A stretch of DNA of 40,616 nt from Pseudofrankia saprophytica. Lineage in GTDB: Bacteria > Actinomycetota > Actinomycetes > Frankiales > Frankiaceae. Below, one piece after another: positions 1-7,718 of the stretch. The translations under genes were made by a program, and so were the position numbers. Location of the stretch: positions 7,012,146-7,052,761 of the forward strand of contig NZ_KI912266.1 in the NCBI RefSeq assembly GCF_000235425.2. The letters run 5' to 3'. Under the pieces are notes generated by a model. The model was not told the origin of the DNA. It did not search any database and saw only the letters and a list, made by a program, of their open reading frames with translations. Every line of letters starts with the position of its first letter. Within the stretch, counting starts at the first letter, position 1.

Positions 1-1678
1 CCGGGTGGCGGCGCCGCGCCGCGTCGATCTCCGCGCGCCGCGCCGCGCCCCGGCGGCGAGTGAGCTGCTCACCCATTCCGACGCGCAGCAGGTCGAGGCC
101 GTCAGACAGCGGGCGATGACGCGACTCGACCAGGCCGTCGGTGAAGAACACCAGGCTGGAACCGGGCGGCAGCTCGACGGCCGACTCGACGAACTGCGCG
201 GGGTCGCCGACGCCCAGGGGCAGCCCGGGGTCGATCTCGAGGTAACGCGGATCGTCGTCAGGGGGCACCAGCAGCGGCGCCGGATGGCCGGCGCCGGCCA
301 GCACGACCCGGGCGCACTGGTGGTCCGGCCCGTCCCCGGCGGGGTCGGCGTCTCGCGAGCCGGCGACCGGCGTCGCGGCGCGCGCCGGCTCGTAGATGCC
401 GTACAGGCAGGTCGCGAACGGCAGGCCCGGCAGCGAGGAGACCATCACGTCGAGCCGGGCCAGCAGGTCGGCGGGCCCCCACTCCTCCAGCGCGTAGGCG
501 CGCAGCGCGGCGCGCAGCTGGCCCATCACCGCGGCGGCGCGCAGCCCCCGCCCCATCACGTCGCCGATCGCGAGCCCGACCCGGCCGTCGGCCAGCGGGA
601 TGACGTCGTAGAAGTCGCCACCGACCTCCGTGCCGGCGGTGCCCGGCCGGTACTCCATCGCCACGTCGGCGCCCTCGAGCACGGGCGGGTGCGCCGGCAG
701 CAGCGAGCGCTGCAGCGCCCGGCCGGCCTCCTGGGACTCGCGGTACATCCGGGCGTTGACGAGCGCGAGCGCGGCCCGGCCCGCGAGATCCTCCGCGAGT
801 GTCTGCTCGACCTTCGTGTACGGAGGGTGGCCGTGTGCCCGACTCAGAGTCAGGGCCCCGATGACCTGGTCGCCGTACGGCATCGGCACGGTCATCGACG
901 GCCCCCAGCCGAACTGACGGAAGCGCGCGTACTCCCGGGAGTCGGGGAACAGCGAGCGGCGCAGCGTCGGGGTGAGGTCCTCGATGCACATCGGCTCGCC
1001 GGTGCGCACCACCAGGCCCGGGGCGTAGTCGTCAGTCACGCGGGGCGGGTGGGTGGCGGTGAGCGCCCGGACGTAGGCGGCGGCCTGTGGGTCGGCATGG
1101 TCGACCAAGACCAGGTCGAGCACGTCGCCCTCAGGCGCACGCAGCCAGAGCATGGCGCCGTCGCCGAGGCGCGAGCGCGCCAGCTCGATCACCATCTCGA
1201 TGATCCGATATGGCTCGAGTGAGCCGCCGAGCCGCAGGCTCGCGGCCGACAGGAACGACAGGCCCTCAAGGGCGGCCCGCTCCTCGGCGTGCCGCCGCCG
1301 CGCCCCGCGCAGCGAGCGGACGGCGCCCCACAACAGCTCGGCGCCGCGCGATCCACCAATCCTGGCCGGCCCGGATCCGCCGGGGGTGTCAGCCTCGGCC
1401 GACCCGCGGCTGCCGACCGGCCCGACCAGCCCGATCGGCAGCTCGGTCGCGACCGCCGGGTCGTTCTCAGTCGGCGAATCGGTATTCGCCGGCACGTCAA
1501 CCGCCATCGCCACCTCGGCCGCCGGCGGAGCATCGGCCGCCGGCGACGTGTCAGCCGCCACCGGGAGCTCGGGCGCCTGGCATCCCGGCTCCGGAAGACG
1601 GTCCCGTCCCTCCGCACCGAGAGCCCTTAAGCGAGAACTCTTCGGAGTGGAACGATAACGGGCAGTCACGTCGTCCAC
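1..1678 (-). CDS. GAF-domain SpoIIE-type serine phosphatase (partial, runs off left edge)
   Basis: Reading the minus strand from about 1678 gives an open frame that continues through position 2 without a stop, so the C-terminus lies outside the window. The N-terminal ~70 residues are Ala/Pro-rich. A GAF-like sensor domain follows (roughly 1230-780; it includes SMTVPMPYGDQVIGALTLSR), then a PP2C/SpoIIE phosphatase domain with the metal-binding motif VGGDFYDVIPLADGRVGLAIGD near 550-616 and a late FFTDGLVESR motif near 130. Family knowledge: such proteins dephosphorylate anti-anti-sigma factors in response to a signal bound by GAF. No sigma, anti-sigma or STAS gene is visible nearby. The start is uncertain: GTG at 1678 or 1669, or ATG at 1507, which would remove the low-complexity N-terminus. 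The gene is divergent from the GH13 gene. Confidence 0.85.
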   Translation of the reverse strand, partial: MDDVTARYRSTPKSSRLRALGAEGRDRLPEPGCQAPELPVAADTSPAADAPPAAEVAMAVDVPANTDSPTENDPAVATELPIGLVGPVGSRGSAEADTPGGSGPARIGGSRGAELLWGAVRSLRGARRRHAEERAALEGLSFLSAASLRLGGSLEPYRIIEMVIELARSRLGDGAMLWLRAPEGDVLDLVLVDHADPQAAAYVRALTATHPPRVTDDYAPGLVVRTGEPMCIEDLTPTLRRSLFPDSREYARFRQFGWGPSMTVPMPYGDQVIGALTLSRAHGHPPYTKVEQTLAEDLAGRAALALVNARMYRESQEAGRALQRSLLPAHPPVLEGADVAMEYRPGTAGTEVGGDFYDVIPLADGRVGLAIGDVMGRGLRAAAVMGQLRAALRAYALEEWGPADLLARLDVMVSSLPGLPFATCLYGIYEPARAATPVAGSRDADPAGDGPDHQCARVVLAGAGHPAPLLVPPDDDPRYLEIDPGLPLGVGDPAQFVESAVELPPGSSLVFFTDGLVESRHRPLSDGLDLLRVGMGEQLTRRRGAARRAEIDAARRRHP

Positions 1679-1799
1679 TCGGGAAGTGTAGTTCAGCTAA
1701 CCCAATGCTCGCTTGGTGAGAACATCTGCACCTTGCGCAACGAGGGCCCACCAGCCGCGACGACAGCCGGATGTCCTCCGCGCCATGACATCGGCCGAC

Positions 1800-1877
1800 C
1801 TCGACGACCTCGACGGCATCGGTGATCTCGGTGCCCTCGGTGCCCTCCGTGACCTCGCCGATCTCGCCGATCTCGCC
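1800..1877. repeat. Degenerate 9-bp tandem repeat in GH13 leader
   Basis: About eight units of nine bases follow the pattern nnnGAnCTC or nnnGCCCTC (for example GGTGATCTC, GGTGCCCTC twice, GCCGATCTC twice). They lie between the divergent phosphatase and the GH13 gene. Because the unit is a multiple of three, all frames stay open, which is why longer ORFs appear to extend upstream of the GH13 start. I see no function for it. Confidence 0.6.
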
Positions 1878-1911
1878 GACAGCCGGCGCCGCCAGCGGCT
1901 TGAATGCCCCT

Positions 1912-3804
1912 ATGGCCCTGACCCCCGGCTGGTGGCGCGACGCCGTCTTCTACGAGGTCTATGTCCGCAGCTTCGCGGACGGCGACGGCGACGGGATCGG
2001 CGACCTCGACGGCATCCGCGCCCGGCTGCCCGAGCTGGCGGAGCTCGGCGTCGACGGCCTCTGGCTCACGCCGTTCTACCGCTCGCCGATGGCCGACCAC
2101 GGCTACGACGTCGCCGACCACCGCGACGTCGACCCGCTGTTCGGCGACCTGGCCGCCTTCGACGCGCTCCTCGCCGAGGCGCATCGCCTCGGCCTGGCCG
2201 TGCTCGTCGACCTCGTCCCCAACCACTCCAGCGACGCCCATCCCGCCTTCCAGGCGGCGCTCGCCGCCCCACCCGGTGACCCGGCGCGGCACCGCTACCT
2301 GATCCGGCGAGGGCGCGGCGCCGCCGGCCTGGAGCCGCCGAACAACTGGATCTCGACCTTCGGCGGCGGGGCCTGGACCCGCCTCGACCAGGCCCGCCGT
2401 TTCCCGGCCTCCGCCGCGGCGACTCCGCCGACCACAGGCGACGAGGTGGCCAGAAGCGACCAGCCGGCCAAAGGCGACGAACCGGCCGAGTGGTACCTGC
2501 ACCTGTTCGCGCCCGAACAGCCGGACTGGAACTGGTCCGACCCGGCGGTACGCGCCGATCACGAGCGGACCCTGCGGTTCTGGCTCGACCGGGGGGTCGA
2601 CGGGTTCCGCATCGACGTCTCCCACGGCCTGATCAAGGACGACGAGCTGCGTGACAACCCACCGGGGCCGGCCGCCACCCCGGCGACCAGCTTCCGGGAG
2701 AAGCTGGAACCGCGCGTCTGGGACCAGGAGGGCGTGCACGACGTCTACCGGTCGTGGCGCACGCTCGTCGACGGCTACCAGCGCTCGGACGGCCGCGAGC
2801 GGGTGCTCGTCGGCGAGACCTGGGTCGAGGACCCGGACCGGCTGGCCCGCTACGTGCGCCCCGACGAGCTGCACCTGACGTTCGCGTTCTCGCTGCTGAC
2901 CGTCGAGTGGTCGCCGGAGCAGTGGCGCCGGGCGATCCAGGAGGGCCTCGCGGCCACGGCCGCCGTCGGCGCGCCGCCGACCTGGGTGCTCGCCAGCCAC
3001 GACGCGACCCGCCCGGTGACCCGCTACGGCGGCGGCGCGGCCGGCCTGCGCCGCGCCAGGGCCGCTCTGCTGACGCTGCTGGCGCTGCCGGGCGTCGTGT
3101 TCCTCTACCAGGGCGACGAACTGGCCCTCCCGCAGGTGGACGTGCCCCCGGAGGCCCGTCAGGACCCGGTCTGGGAACGCTCGGGGCACACCGCGGCCGG
3201 CCGGGACGGTTGCCGCGTGCCGATGCCGTGGTCGGGCGACAGGCCGCCGTTCGGCTTCGCGGCCCCCGGCGTCATCCCCTGGCTCCCGCAGCCCGCCGAC
3301 TGGTCCGCGCTCACCGTCGAGGCTCAGCGCGCGGACCCGTCGTCCACCTGGCGGCTGGCCCAGTCGGCGCTGGCGGTCCGCCGTTCCTTCCAGGAGCACT
3401 CCGACCAGGAAGACCCTGACCAGGAAGGCCCCGCCGGGACCACCGGCCTCGGGTGGCCACGGGTCGCGGACGGCGTGCTGGCCTTCGAGCGCCGCGTCGT
3501 CGCGACCGAGCCGGCGCCGCCGCGGTCCACGCCCGCCGGGGCGCTCACGGACGCCGCCAGGAGCGCCCTCGCCGAGGTGCTCACGCGCGCCGGCCACGAT
3601 GGGCCGCCCGCGGCCGGTCAGGGCGCCGGGCTCGTCCTGAGCTGCTTCCTGAGCACCGGGGCCGAGGCGCGGATCCCGGTGGCCGGCCGGCTGCTGCTCG
3701 CGAGCGACCGGGTCGAGCACGACGGCGAGACCCTGGTCATGCCACCCGACACCGCCGCCTGGATCATCCGGGCGGCGACCGGCGACGACGGCCGCGCGGC
3801 CTGA
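1912..3804 (+). CDS. GH13 alpha-amylase family glycosidase (alpha-glucosidase type)
   Basis: A 630-residue cytoplasmic enzyme that should hydrolyse or transfer alpha-glucosyl units from malto-oligosaccharides, sucrose isomers or trehalose-like sugars. The TIM barrel starts at once with WWRDAVFYEVYVRSFAD. The conserved GH13 regions are visible: DLVPNHSS (region I), GFRIDVSHGL with the nucleophile Asp235 (region II), VGETWVED with the acid/base Glu302 (region III), and ASHDATRP with Asp364 (region IV). Region IV normally reads NHD; here the Asn is Ser. A C-terminal beta-domain ends the protein. I chose ATG 1912 because the conserved fold begins there and a -10-like TTGAAT sits six bases upstream; an in-frame ATG at 1822 would add 30 low-complexity residues. 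The exact substrate cannot be read from the sequence. Confidence 0.93.
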   Translation: MALTPGWWRDAVFYEVYVRSFADGDGDGIGDLDGIRARLPELAELGVDGLWLTPFYRSPMADHGYDVADHRDVDPLFGDLAAFDALLAEAHRLGLAVLVDLVPNHSSDAHPAFQAALAAPPGDPARHRYLIRRGRGAAGLEPPNNWISTFGGGAWTRLDQARRFPASAAATPPTTGDEVARSDQPAKGDEPAEWYLHLFAPEQPDWNWSDPAVRADHERTLRFWLDRGVDGFRIDVSHGLIKDDELRDNPPGPAATPATSFREKLEPRVWDQEGVHDVYRSWRTLVDGYQRSDGRERVLVGETWVEDPDRLARYVRPDELHLTFAFSLLTVEWSPEQWRRAIQEGLAATAAVGAPPTWVLASHDATRPVTRYGGGAAGLRRARAALLTLLALPGVVFLYQGDELALPQVDVPPEARQDPVWERSGHTAAGRDGCRVPMPWSGDRPPFGFAAPGVIPWLPQPADWSALTVEAQRADPSSTWRLAQSALAVRRSFQEHSDQEDPDQEGPAGTTGLGWPRVADGVLAFERRVVATEPAPPRSTPAGALTDAARSALAEVLTRAGHDGPPAAGQGAGLVLSCFLSTGAEARIPVAGRLLLASDRVEHDGETLVMPPDTAAWIIRAATGDDGRAA

Positions 3805-3865
3805 GGCGAGGCCTTCGGGCCGGACCGTTCCTCGGCGCGGGTCAGCCCACGGGCAGAATGGAGCG

Positions 3866-4387
3866 GTGAGCCGACAGCCGTCGCCTGCCCAGCCGACCCC
3901 CGAGCCGGCGCCAGCGCGACCGCCGGCGGACGCCGCGTCGCCCTCGGCGGACGCGGCGCGTCCCCCCTCGGGCCCGGCCCAGCCCATGCTGCCCGTCGGG
4001 CCGCCGCCAGGAGCGGACGAGACGTTCTACGCGTCCGTCGGCGGCGAGGAGACCTTCCGGCGGCTCGTGGCCCGCTTCTACGAGGGGGTCGCCGCCGACC
4101 CGGTGCTGCGCCCGCTCTACCCGGAGGAGGACCTCGGCCCAGCCGAGGAGCGGCTGCGGCTCTTCCTGATCCAGTACTGGGGCGGGCCGACGACCTACCA
4201 CGAGCGGCGTGGCCATCCCCGCCTGCGGATGCGGCACGTCCCGTTCGCGATCGGCCCGGCCGAGCGGGACGCCTGGCTTGCCCACATGCGCGCCGCCGTC
4301 GACTCGCTGGACCTCTCCCCCAGCCAGGACGAGACGCTCTGGTCCTACCTCGTCTACGCCGCGGCCTCGATGCAGAACCGTCCCTAG
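3866..4387 (+). CDS. glbO: Group II truncated haemoglobin (GlbO/trHbO-like)
   Basis: A 173-residue haem protein. After a ~48-residue Pro/Ala-rich N-terminal extension the sequence matches the GlbO family closely: Tyr72 (B10), Tyr85 (CD1), proximal His124 (F8) in RLRMRH, and Trp137 (G8) in ERDAWL. The family signature YWGGPTTYHERRGHPRL is also present. These are the ligand-binding residues of trHbO, which binds O2 tightly and is linked to O2/NO/peroxide chemistry; the physiological role here is inferred only from the family. The GTG start is preceded by CAGAAT at a six-base distance, which suggests a leaderless or near-leaderless mRNA. A start further in (ATG for MLPVGPP) would remove most of the extension. 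Its TAG stop shares the palindrome CTAG with the stop of the convergent exporter gene. Confidence 0.95.
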   Translation: MSRQPSPAQPTPEPAPARPPADAASPSADAARPPSGPAQPMLPVGPPPGADETFYASVGGEETFRRLVARFYEGVAADPVLRPLYPEEDLGPAEERLRLFLIQYWGGPTTYHERRGHPRLRMRHVPFAIGPAERDAWLAHMRAAVDSLDLSPSQDETLWSYLVYAAASMQNRP

Positions 4388-6009
4388 CGAGCCGGGACGG
4401 CCGGCGCCGCGGCTTCCACGGTGCCCATCGTGCCGAGCGACCCGGAGACGGCGAGCGCGGGCGCGGCGGCGCCGCGCGGCAGCAGGAGGGTGCCGACACC
4501 CGCGATCGCGATCCCGACGAGGTCGAACACGAGGGCCGCGATCATGGCGTCGGCCAGGCCGCCGCGGTCCGCCACCGCGAAGAACACGGTCCCCATCCCG
4601 GCGACGCCGAGGGCCGACGACGCCTGCTGGGTGGTCGTGAGCAGTCCGCTGACCGCACCGCTGACGTCGGCGGGCGCGCCGGCGAGGACCGCGGCGACGA
4701 GCGCCGGGATCACCAGGCCGTTGCCGGTCCCCACCGCGAGCAGCGGCGGCATCAGCTGGGCTGTCGGAATCCCGGTGCCCTCGGCGGCGACGAGAGCGAG
4801 CATCCCGATCAGGCCCGCCGTGCTGATCAGGGCACCGACGGTGAGGGTCCGCGGGCCGTACCGGGCGACCAGGCCGCGCGCCGCCATGGACGACAGCGCG
4901 AACGCCACCCCGAGCGGCCCGAACACGAGCCCGGCGTTCAGCGGCGACCGGTGCTGCCCCTCCTGCAGGAAGATCGTGGCCGCGAGCAGGAAGCTGCCGA
5001 GGAAGGTGAAGAACCCGAAGCTGACCAGCAGCCCGGCGATGGTCCGCCGGGTCCGCAGCACGGCCGGCGGGACGATCGGGTGGCCGCCCGTCCGGGCGAG
5101 CCGGACCTCCCAGCGGCCGAACGCGGCCAGCACCAGCACGCTGGCGGCGAGCGCCACCCAGGTCCACAGGGGCCAGCCCTCGTCCCGGCCGAGCGTCAGC
5201 GGGACCAGCACCAGACCCAGCCCGGTCGCGAGCGCCGAGAGTCCGATGAGGTCGAGCGGCTCGGGCCGGGCGGCCTTCGACTCGGCGAGCAGCCGCCAGA
5301 CCACCGCCATGGCGACGATCCCGATCGGCACGTTCACCAGGAAGATCGGCCGCCAGGCGAGCCCGAAGAGGTCCGCGTCGACCAGCAGGCCGCCGATGAC
5401 CTGCCCGGAGACGGCGCCGAGGCCGATGGTGACACCGAAGAACGCGAACGCGCGTGGCCGCTCGGACGCCGGGAAGATCACGTTGATGATGGCGAGCGCC
5501 TGCGGCACCATCGCCGCCGCGCCAATGCCCTGCGCGAGCCGGCCGATGATCAGCGTCGCCTCGCTCGGGGCCACGCCGCACAGCGCCGAGGCGGCGGTGA
5601 ACACCCCCATGCCGATCAGGAACATCCGCCGGCGGCCGGAGCGGTCGCCGAGCCGTCCACCGGTGATCAGCCCGGCCGCGTAGGTGAACGAGTAGCCGGC
5701 CACGATCAGCTCCAGGCCGGCGTCCGACGCCCGCAGGTCGCCGCCGATGCTCGGCGCCGCCACGTTGACGACGAAGACGTCGAACAGCGACATGAACGTG
5801 GCGACGAGGATCGCGGGGAGCACCCGCCAGCGCCGTGGGTCCGGTTCCGCCGGCTCGCCGGGCCGGGCCGAGCGGGCCGGCCCGGCCGCGCCGGCGGGCG
5901 CGGGAACGGCGACCGGGGCACGGCTGGCTGTGCTGGGCGAGGACAGCGGCGATGAGGGCGCACCCGCGGGCGTCTCGGTCGCGGGCTCGTCGACCTTGTT
6001 GGAGGCCAT
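4384..6009 (-). CDS. MFS multidrug exporter, DHA2/EmrB type (14 TM)
   Basis: A 541-residue membrane protein. A ~60-residue cytoplasmic Ala/Pro-rich N-terminus precedes the first helix (LPAILVATFMSLFDVFVVNV). Motif A appears as GGRLGDRSGRRRMFLIG, motif B as IIGRLAQGIGAAAMVPQAL, and motif C-like Gly-rich segments (GAVSGQVIGG) follow. The number of hydrophobic segments fits the 14-helix H+-antiporter DHA2 class, which exports toxic organic compounds or antibiotics. An RBS (GAGGAG) lies 5-10 bases before the ATG. The gene is divergent from an ArsR-family repressor, and a perfect 12-bp inverted repeat lies about 13 bases upstream of this start codon, so repression by that regulator is very likely. 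The substrate is unknown. Confidence 0.94.
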   Translation of the reverse strand: MASNKVDEPATETPAGAPSSPLSSPSTASRAPVAVPAPAGAAGPARSARPGEPAEPDPRRWRVLPAILVATFMSLFDVFVVNVAAPSIGGDLRASDAGLELIVAGYSFTYAAGLITGGRLGDRSGRRRMFLIGMGVFTAASALCGVAPSEATLIIGRLAQGIGAAAMVPQALAIINVIFPASERPRAFAFFGVTIGLGAVSGQVIGGLLVDADLFGLAWRPIFLVNVPIGIVAMAVVWRLLAESKAARPEPLDLIGLSALATGLGLVLVPLTLGRDEGWPLWTWVALAASVLVLAAFGRWEVRLARTGGHPIVPPAVLRTRRTIAGLLVSFGFFTFLGSFLLAATIFLQEGQHRSPLNAGLVFGPLGVAFALSSMAARGLVARYGPRTLTVGALISTAGLIGMLALVAAEGTGIPTAQLMPPLLAVGTGNGLVIPALVAAVLAGAPADVSGAVSGLLTTTQQASSALGVAGMGTVFFAVADRGGLADAMIAALVFDLVGIAIAGVGTLLLPRGAAAPALAVSGSLGTMGTVEAAAPAVPAR

Positions 6010-6021
6010 CAGGCTCCTCGA

Positions 6022-6051
6022 CTCGTAGTTCGAGATCCGTCGAACTACGAG
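6022..6051. promoter_or_regulatory. Perfect 12-bp inverted repeat, probable ArsR operator
   Basis: Arm CTCGTAGTTCGA (6022-6033) and its exact reverse complement (6040-6051) flank a 6-base spacer. The element sits 13 bases upstream of the exporter start and 117 bases upstream of the ArsR start. ArsR dimers typically bind such 12-2/6-12 palindromes, so this is the expected site for repression of the exporter. Confidence 0.75.
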
Positions 6052-6167
6052 AAGTCGTCCGTGGCCCAGGGCATTCCCGGGAAACGATGCGAGCCTCGCG
6101 GCGTTCCTGACTGTGGTTGTCTGGTGGCCCGGGGCCGCGCCCCGAGCCGAGGGCTGGGAGGTGGGTC

Positions 6168-6575
6168 ATGGGCACGCTGCCGATGCCGGCGACCCAGGAC
6201 ATCGATCTCGTCACCGTGCTCGCCTCGCTGGGCGACCCGTCCCGCCTCGAGATCGTCGGCGCGCTCGCCCAGGTCCAGGAGGCCGCCTGCGGTGAGCTGC
6301 TCGCCGGCCGGATGGCCAAGTCGACCCGCAGCCATCACCTGCGGGTCCTGCGCGAGGCCGGTGTCATCGCCACCCGCGCCGAGGGCACCCACAAGTTCTC
6401 CCGGCTGCGCCGCGACGACCTCGACGCCCGCTTCCCCGGCCTCCTGGACGCCATCGTGACCGGCGCGCTCCCGGCAGCGACCATCCCGCCACCTGCCACC
6501 CCGCCAGCGGCCACTCCAGCGGCGGCCACCCCGCCGGCCGCCGCCAGTGCCGGCCCCGCCCAGGCGCCGTCCTGA
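6168..6575 (+). CDS. ArsR/SmtB-family winged-helix repressor
   Basis: A 135-residue regulator. The winged helix spans residues ~10-85: LASLGDPSRLEIVGAL (helix 1-2), CGELLAGRMAKSTRSHHLRV (recognition region), then VIATRAEGTHKFSRLRRDDL (wing). The C-terminal ~35 residues are a Pro/Ala/Thr-rich tail. No CxC metal-binding motif of the arsenic or zinc sensors is present; only one Cys (in ACGELL) is seen, so the inducer is probably a small organic molecule rather than a metal (inference). ATG 6168 is chosen because GGGAGG lies seven bases upstream; the in-frame ATG at 6117 has no RBS. The gene is divergent from the MFS exporter and is likely its repressor. Confidence 0.92.
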   Translation: MGTLPMPATQDIDLVTVLASLGDPSRLEIVGALAQVQEAACGELLAGRMAKSTRSHHLRVLREAGVIATRAEGTHKFSRLRRDDLDARFPGLLDAIVTGALPAATIPPPATPPAATPAAATPPAAASAGPAQAPS

Positions 6576-6627
6576 TCGACCGCCGGCCAGCCCGGCGTCC
6601 CAGTGGCCTGGCGCGCGACAGCCAGCG

Positions 6628-6945
6628 TCAGGTGAGCACCGCGGCATGGTGCGCGGACCACTCGGCCAGCGCCCGCAATGGCCCGGAGGCGAACGACTCG
6701 CCCAAGGTCGTCAGCCGGTACGCGGAGCCAGGGCCTTCCTCATGAGTCAGCAGGCCCCGGGACACGAGGCGGCCCAGCGACTCGTGCAGGACCTTGTCAC
6801 TGAGGCCACCGATCTCGCGGATGAGATCAGCTCGCCGGCGGGGTCCACGTCGAAGGGCCGTGAGCACCACGGGGTCCCAGGTGTGGGCCAGCAGTTCCGC
6901 GCCCGCTCGCACATGACAGTCGGCCACGAAGGTTGGGCAGTCCAC
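6628..6945 (-). CDS. HxlR-family winged-helix regulator
   Basis: A 105-residue DNA-binding protein. The HxlR pattern is clear: an N-terminal Cys (VDCPTF), LLAHTWDPVVLTALRRGPRR, the recognition helix region IGGLSDKVLHESLGRLVSRG, then the wing GLLTHEEGPGSAYRLTTLGE. The family senses thiol-reactive or electrophilic compounds, often through the N-terminal Cys, and controls a neighbouring oxidoreductase. I chose GTG 6945 because the domain begins there; the frame stays open upstream through the divergent gene's start, which looks like a shadow. It is divergent from the oxidoreductase at 7010, and a palindrome lies in the gap. It converges with arsR with only 52 bases between stops. Confidence 0.87.
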   Translation of the reverse strand: MDCPTFVADCHVRAGAELLAHTWDPVVLTALRRGPRRRADLIREIGGLSDKVLHESLGRLVSRGLLTHEEGPGSAYRLTTLGESFASGPLRALAEWSAHHAAVLT

Positions 6946-6969
6946 GTCGTTCAGTCTCTCGCCTTTTCG

Positions 6970-6985
6970 CCTACCAATCGGTAGG
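6970..6985. promoter_or_regulatory. Palindrome CCTACC-N4-GGTAGG, probable HxlR operator
   Basis: The 16-base element CCTACCAATCGGTAGG lies between the divergent HxlR regulator and oxidoreductase genes. It sits immediately upstream of a -10-like TAGCGT (6997-7002) of the oxidoreductase, in the -35/spacer region, where a bound regulator would control transcription. Confidence 0.65.
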
Positions 6986-6996
6986 ACCGGGATCTC

Positions 6997-7002
6997 TAGC
7001 GT
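6997..7002 (+). promoter_or_regulatory. -10 element TAGCGT of a probable leaderless gene
   Basis: TAGCGT fits the actinobacterial -10 consensus TAnnnT and ends seven bases before the ATG at 7010. Transcription would therefore start at or next to the start codon. No Shine-Dalgarno sequence is present. Confidence 0.55.
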
Positions 7003-7009
7003 CCACGGC

Positions 7010-7636
7010 ATGACCGATATCGGAATCCTCGGAACCGGCAACCTCGCCACCGCGCTGGGCACCCGCTGGGCGCGCGCGGGCCATGACGTCGCCATCGCGG
7101 GCCGTTCCAGCGACCGCGCCGCCACGGTCGCGGCGACCGTCGGCGGCCGTCCGACCACTCCGGCCGCCCTCGCCGCGGCCGAGGTGATCGTGCTGGCGAT
7201 CACCCCGGCAGGCGTGCAGGAGGCGCTGACGCTGGCCGAGGCGACGAGCGGGGCGTGGAACGGCCGGGCACTCATCGACTGCACCAACGCCGTCGACTAC
7301 GCCACGGGCCAGTTGCTGGTGCCCACGGGCTCCTTCACCGAGCGCGTCGCGGGGTGGGCGCCCGGCGCGCACGTGGTCAAGGCTCTCCACCTGTTCGCCG
7401 GGCAGATGTGGCTCGACGACCCCGACGCGCCCCGCACCGTCGCCGTCTGCGGCGACGATCCGGACGCGCTGGCGCTCACGTCCCGCCTGATCACCGACCT
7501 CGGGGGCCAGACCGCGGTTGTGGGCGGGCTCTCGGCGGCTCGACAGCTCGAGGAGGCCGCCGGCTTCGTCATGAGGCTCGTCGCGGCTGGATACAACCCG
7601 AGGACGGCCGTGCCGGACGTCACCCCGGCGCGTTAG
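7010..7636 (+). CDS. NADP-dependent (F420-reductase-like) oxidoreductase
   Basis: A 208-residue Rossmann protein of the NADP oxidoreductase/coenzyme F420-dependent family (related to Fno and STEAP N-termini). The nucleotide-binding motif IGILGTGNLATALGTRWARA is at residues 4-23, and AGRSSDRA follows the second strand, consistent with NADP(H) phosphate recognition. Further family features are VIVLAITPAGVQEAL and KALHLFAG around residue 125, with GFVMRLVAAGYNP at the end. The partner substrate cannot be determined; F420H2:NADP transfer is possible but the short stand-alone form is common in many pathways. Likely regulated by the divergent HxlR protein. Confidence 0.88.
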   Translation: MTDIGILGTGNLATALGTRWARAGHDVAIAGRSSDRAATVAATVGGRPTTPAALAAAEVIVLAITPAGVQEALTLAEATSGAWNGRALIDCTNAVDYATGQLLVPTGSFTERVAGWAPGAHVVKALHLFAGQMWLDDPDAPRTVAVCGDDPDALALTSRLITDLGGQTAVVGGLSAARQLEEAAGFVMRLVAAGYNPRTAVPDVTPAR

Positions 7637-7657
7637 GCGAAGGCCTTGGGCGCCGTT

Positions 7658-7708
7658 CGGGCCTCCGGTCGCGCTGGCTTCGCCGCCGTCGCGCGGCCGG
7701 GAGGCCCG
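7658..7708. terminator. Possible bidirectional terminator between convergent genes
   Basis: Nine-base arms CGGGCCTCC (7658-7666) and GGAGGCCCG (7700-7708) are exact complements enclosing a G+C-rich interior that can itself pair. It lies between the stops of the oxidoreductase (7636) and the DUF402 gene (7719). Confidence 0.4.
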
Positions 7709-7718
7709 CCAGCGGGTG

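Noticed and set aside
5-1222. 405-codon plus-strand frame
   Set aside because: Arg/Gln/Gly-rich composition with no domain; the minus strand holds a clear GAF-SpoIIE phosphatase over the same bases.
1693-3987. 764-codon minus-strand frame
   Set aside because: Shadow of the GH13 gene; low-complexity composition and no recognisable motif.
3842-6319. 825-codon minus-strand frame
   Set aside because: It covers both the haemoglobin and the exporter in the wrong frame; the exporter frame has all the membrane helices.
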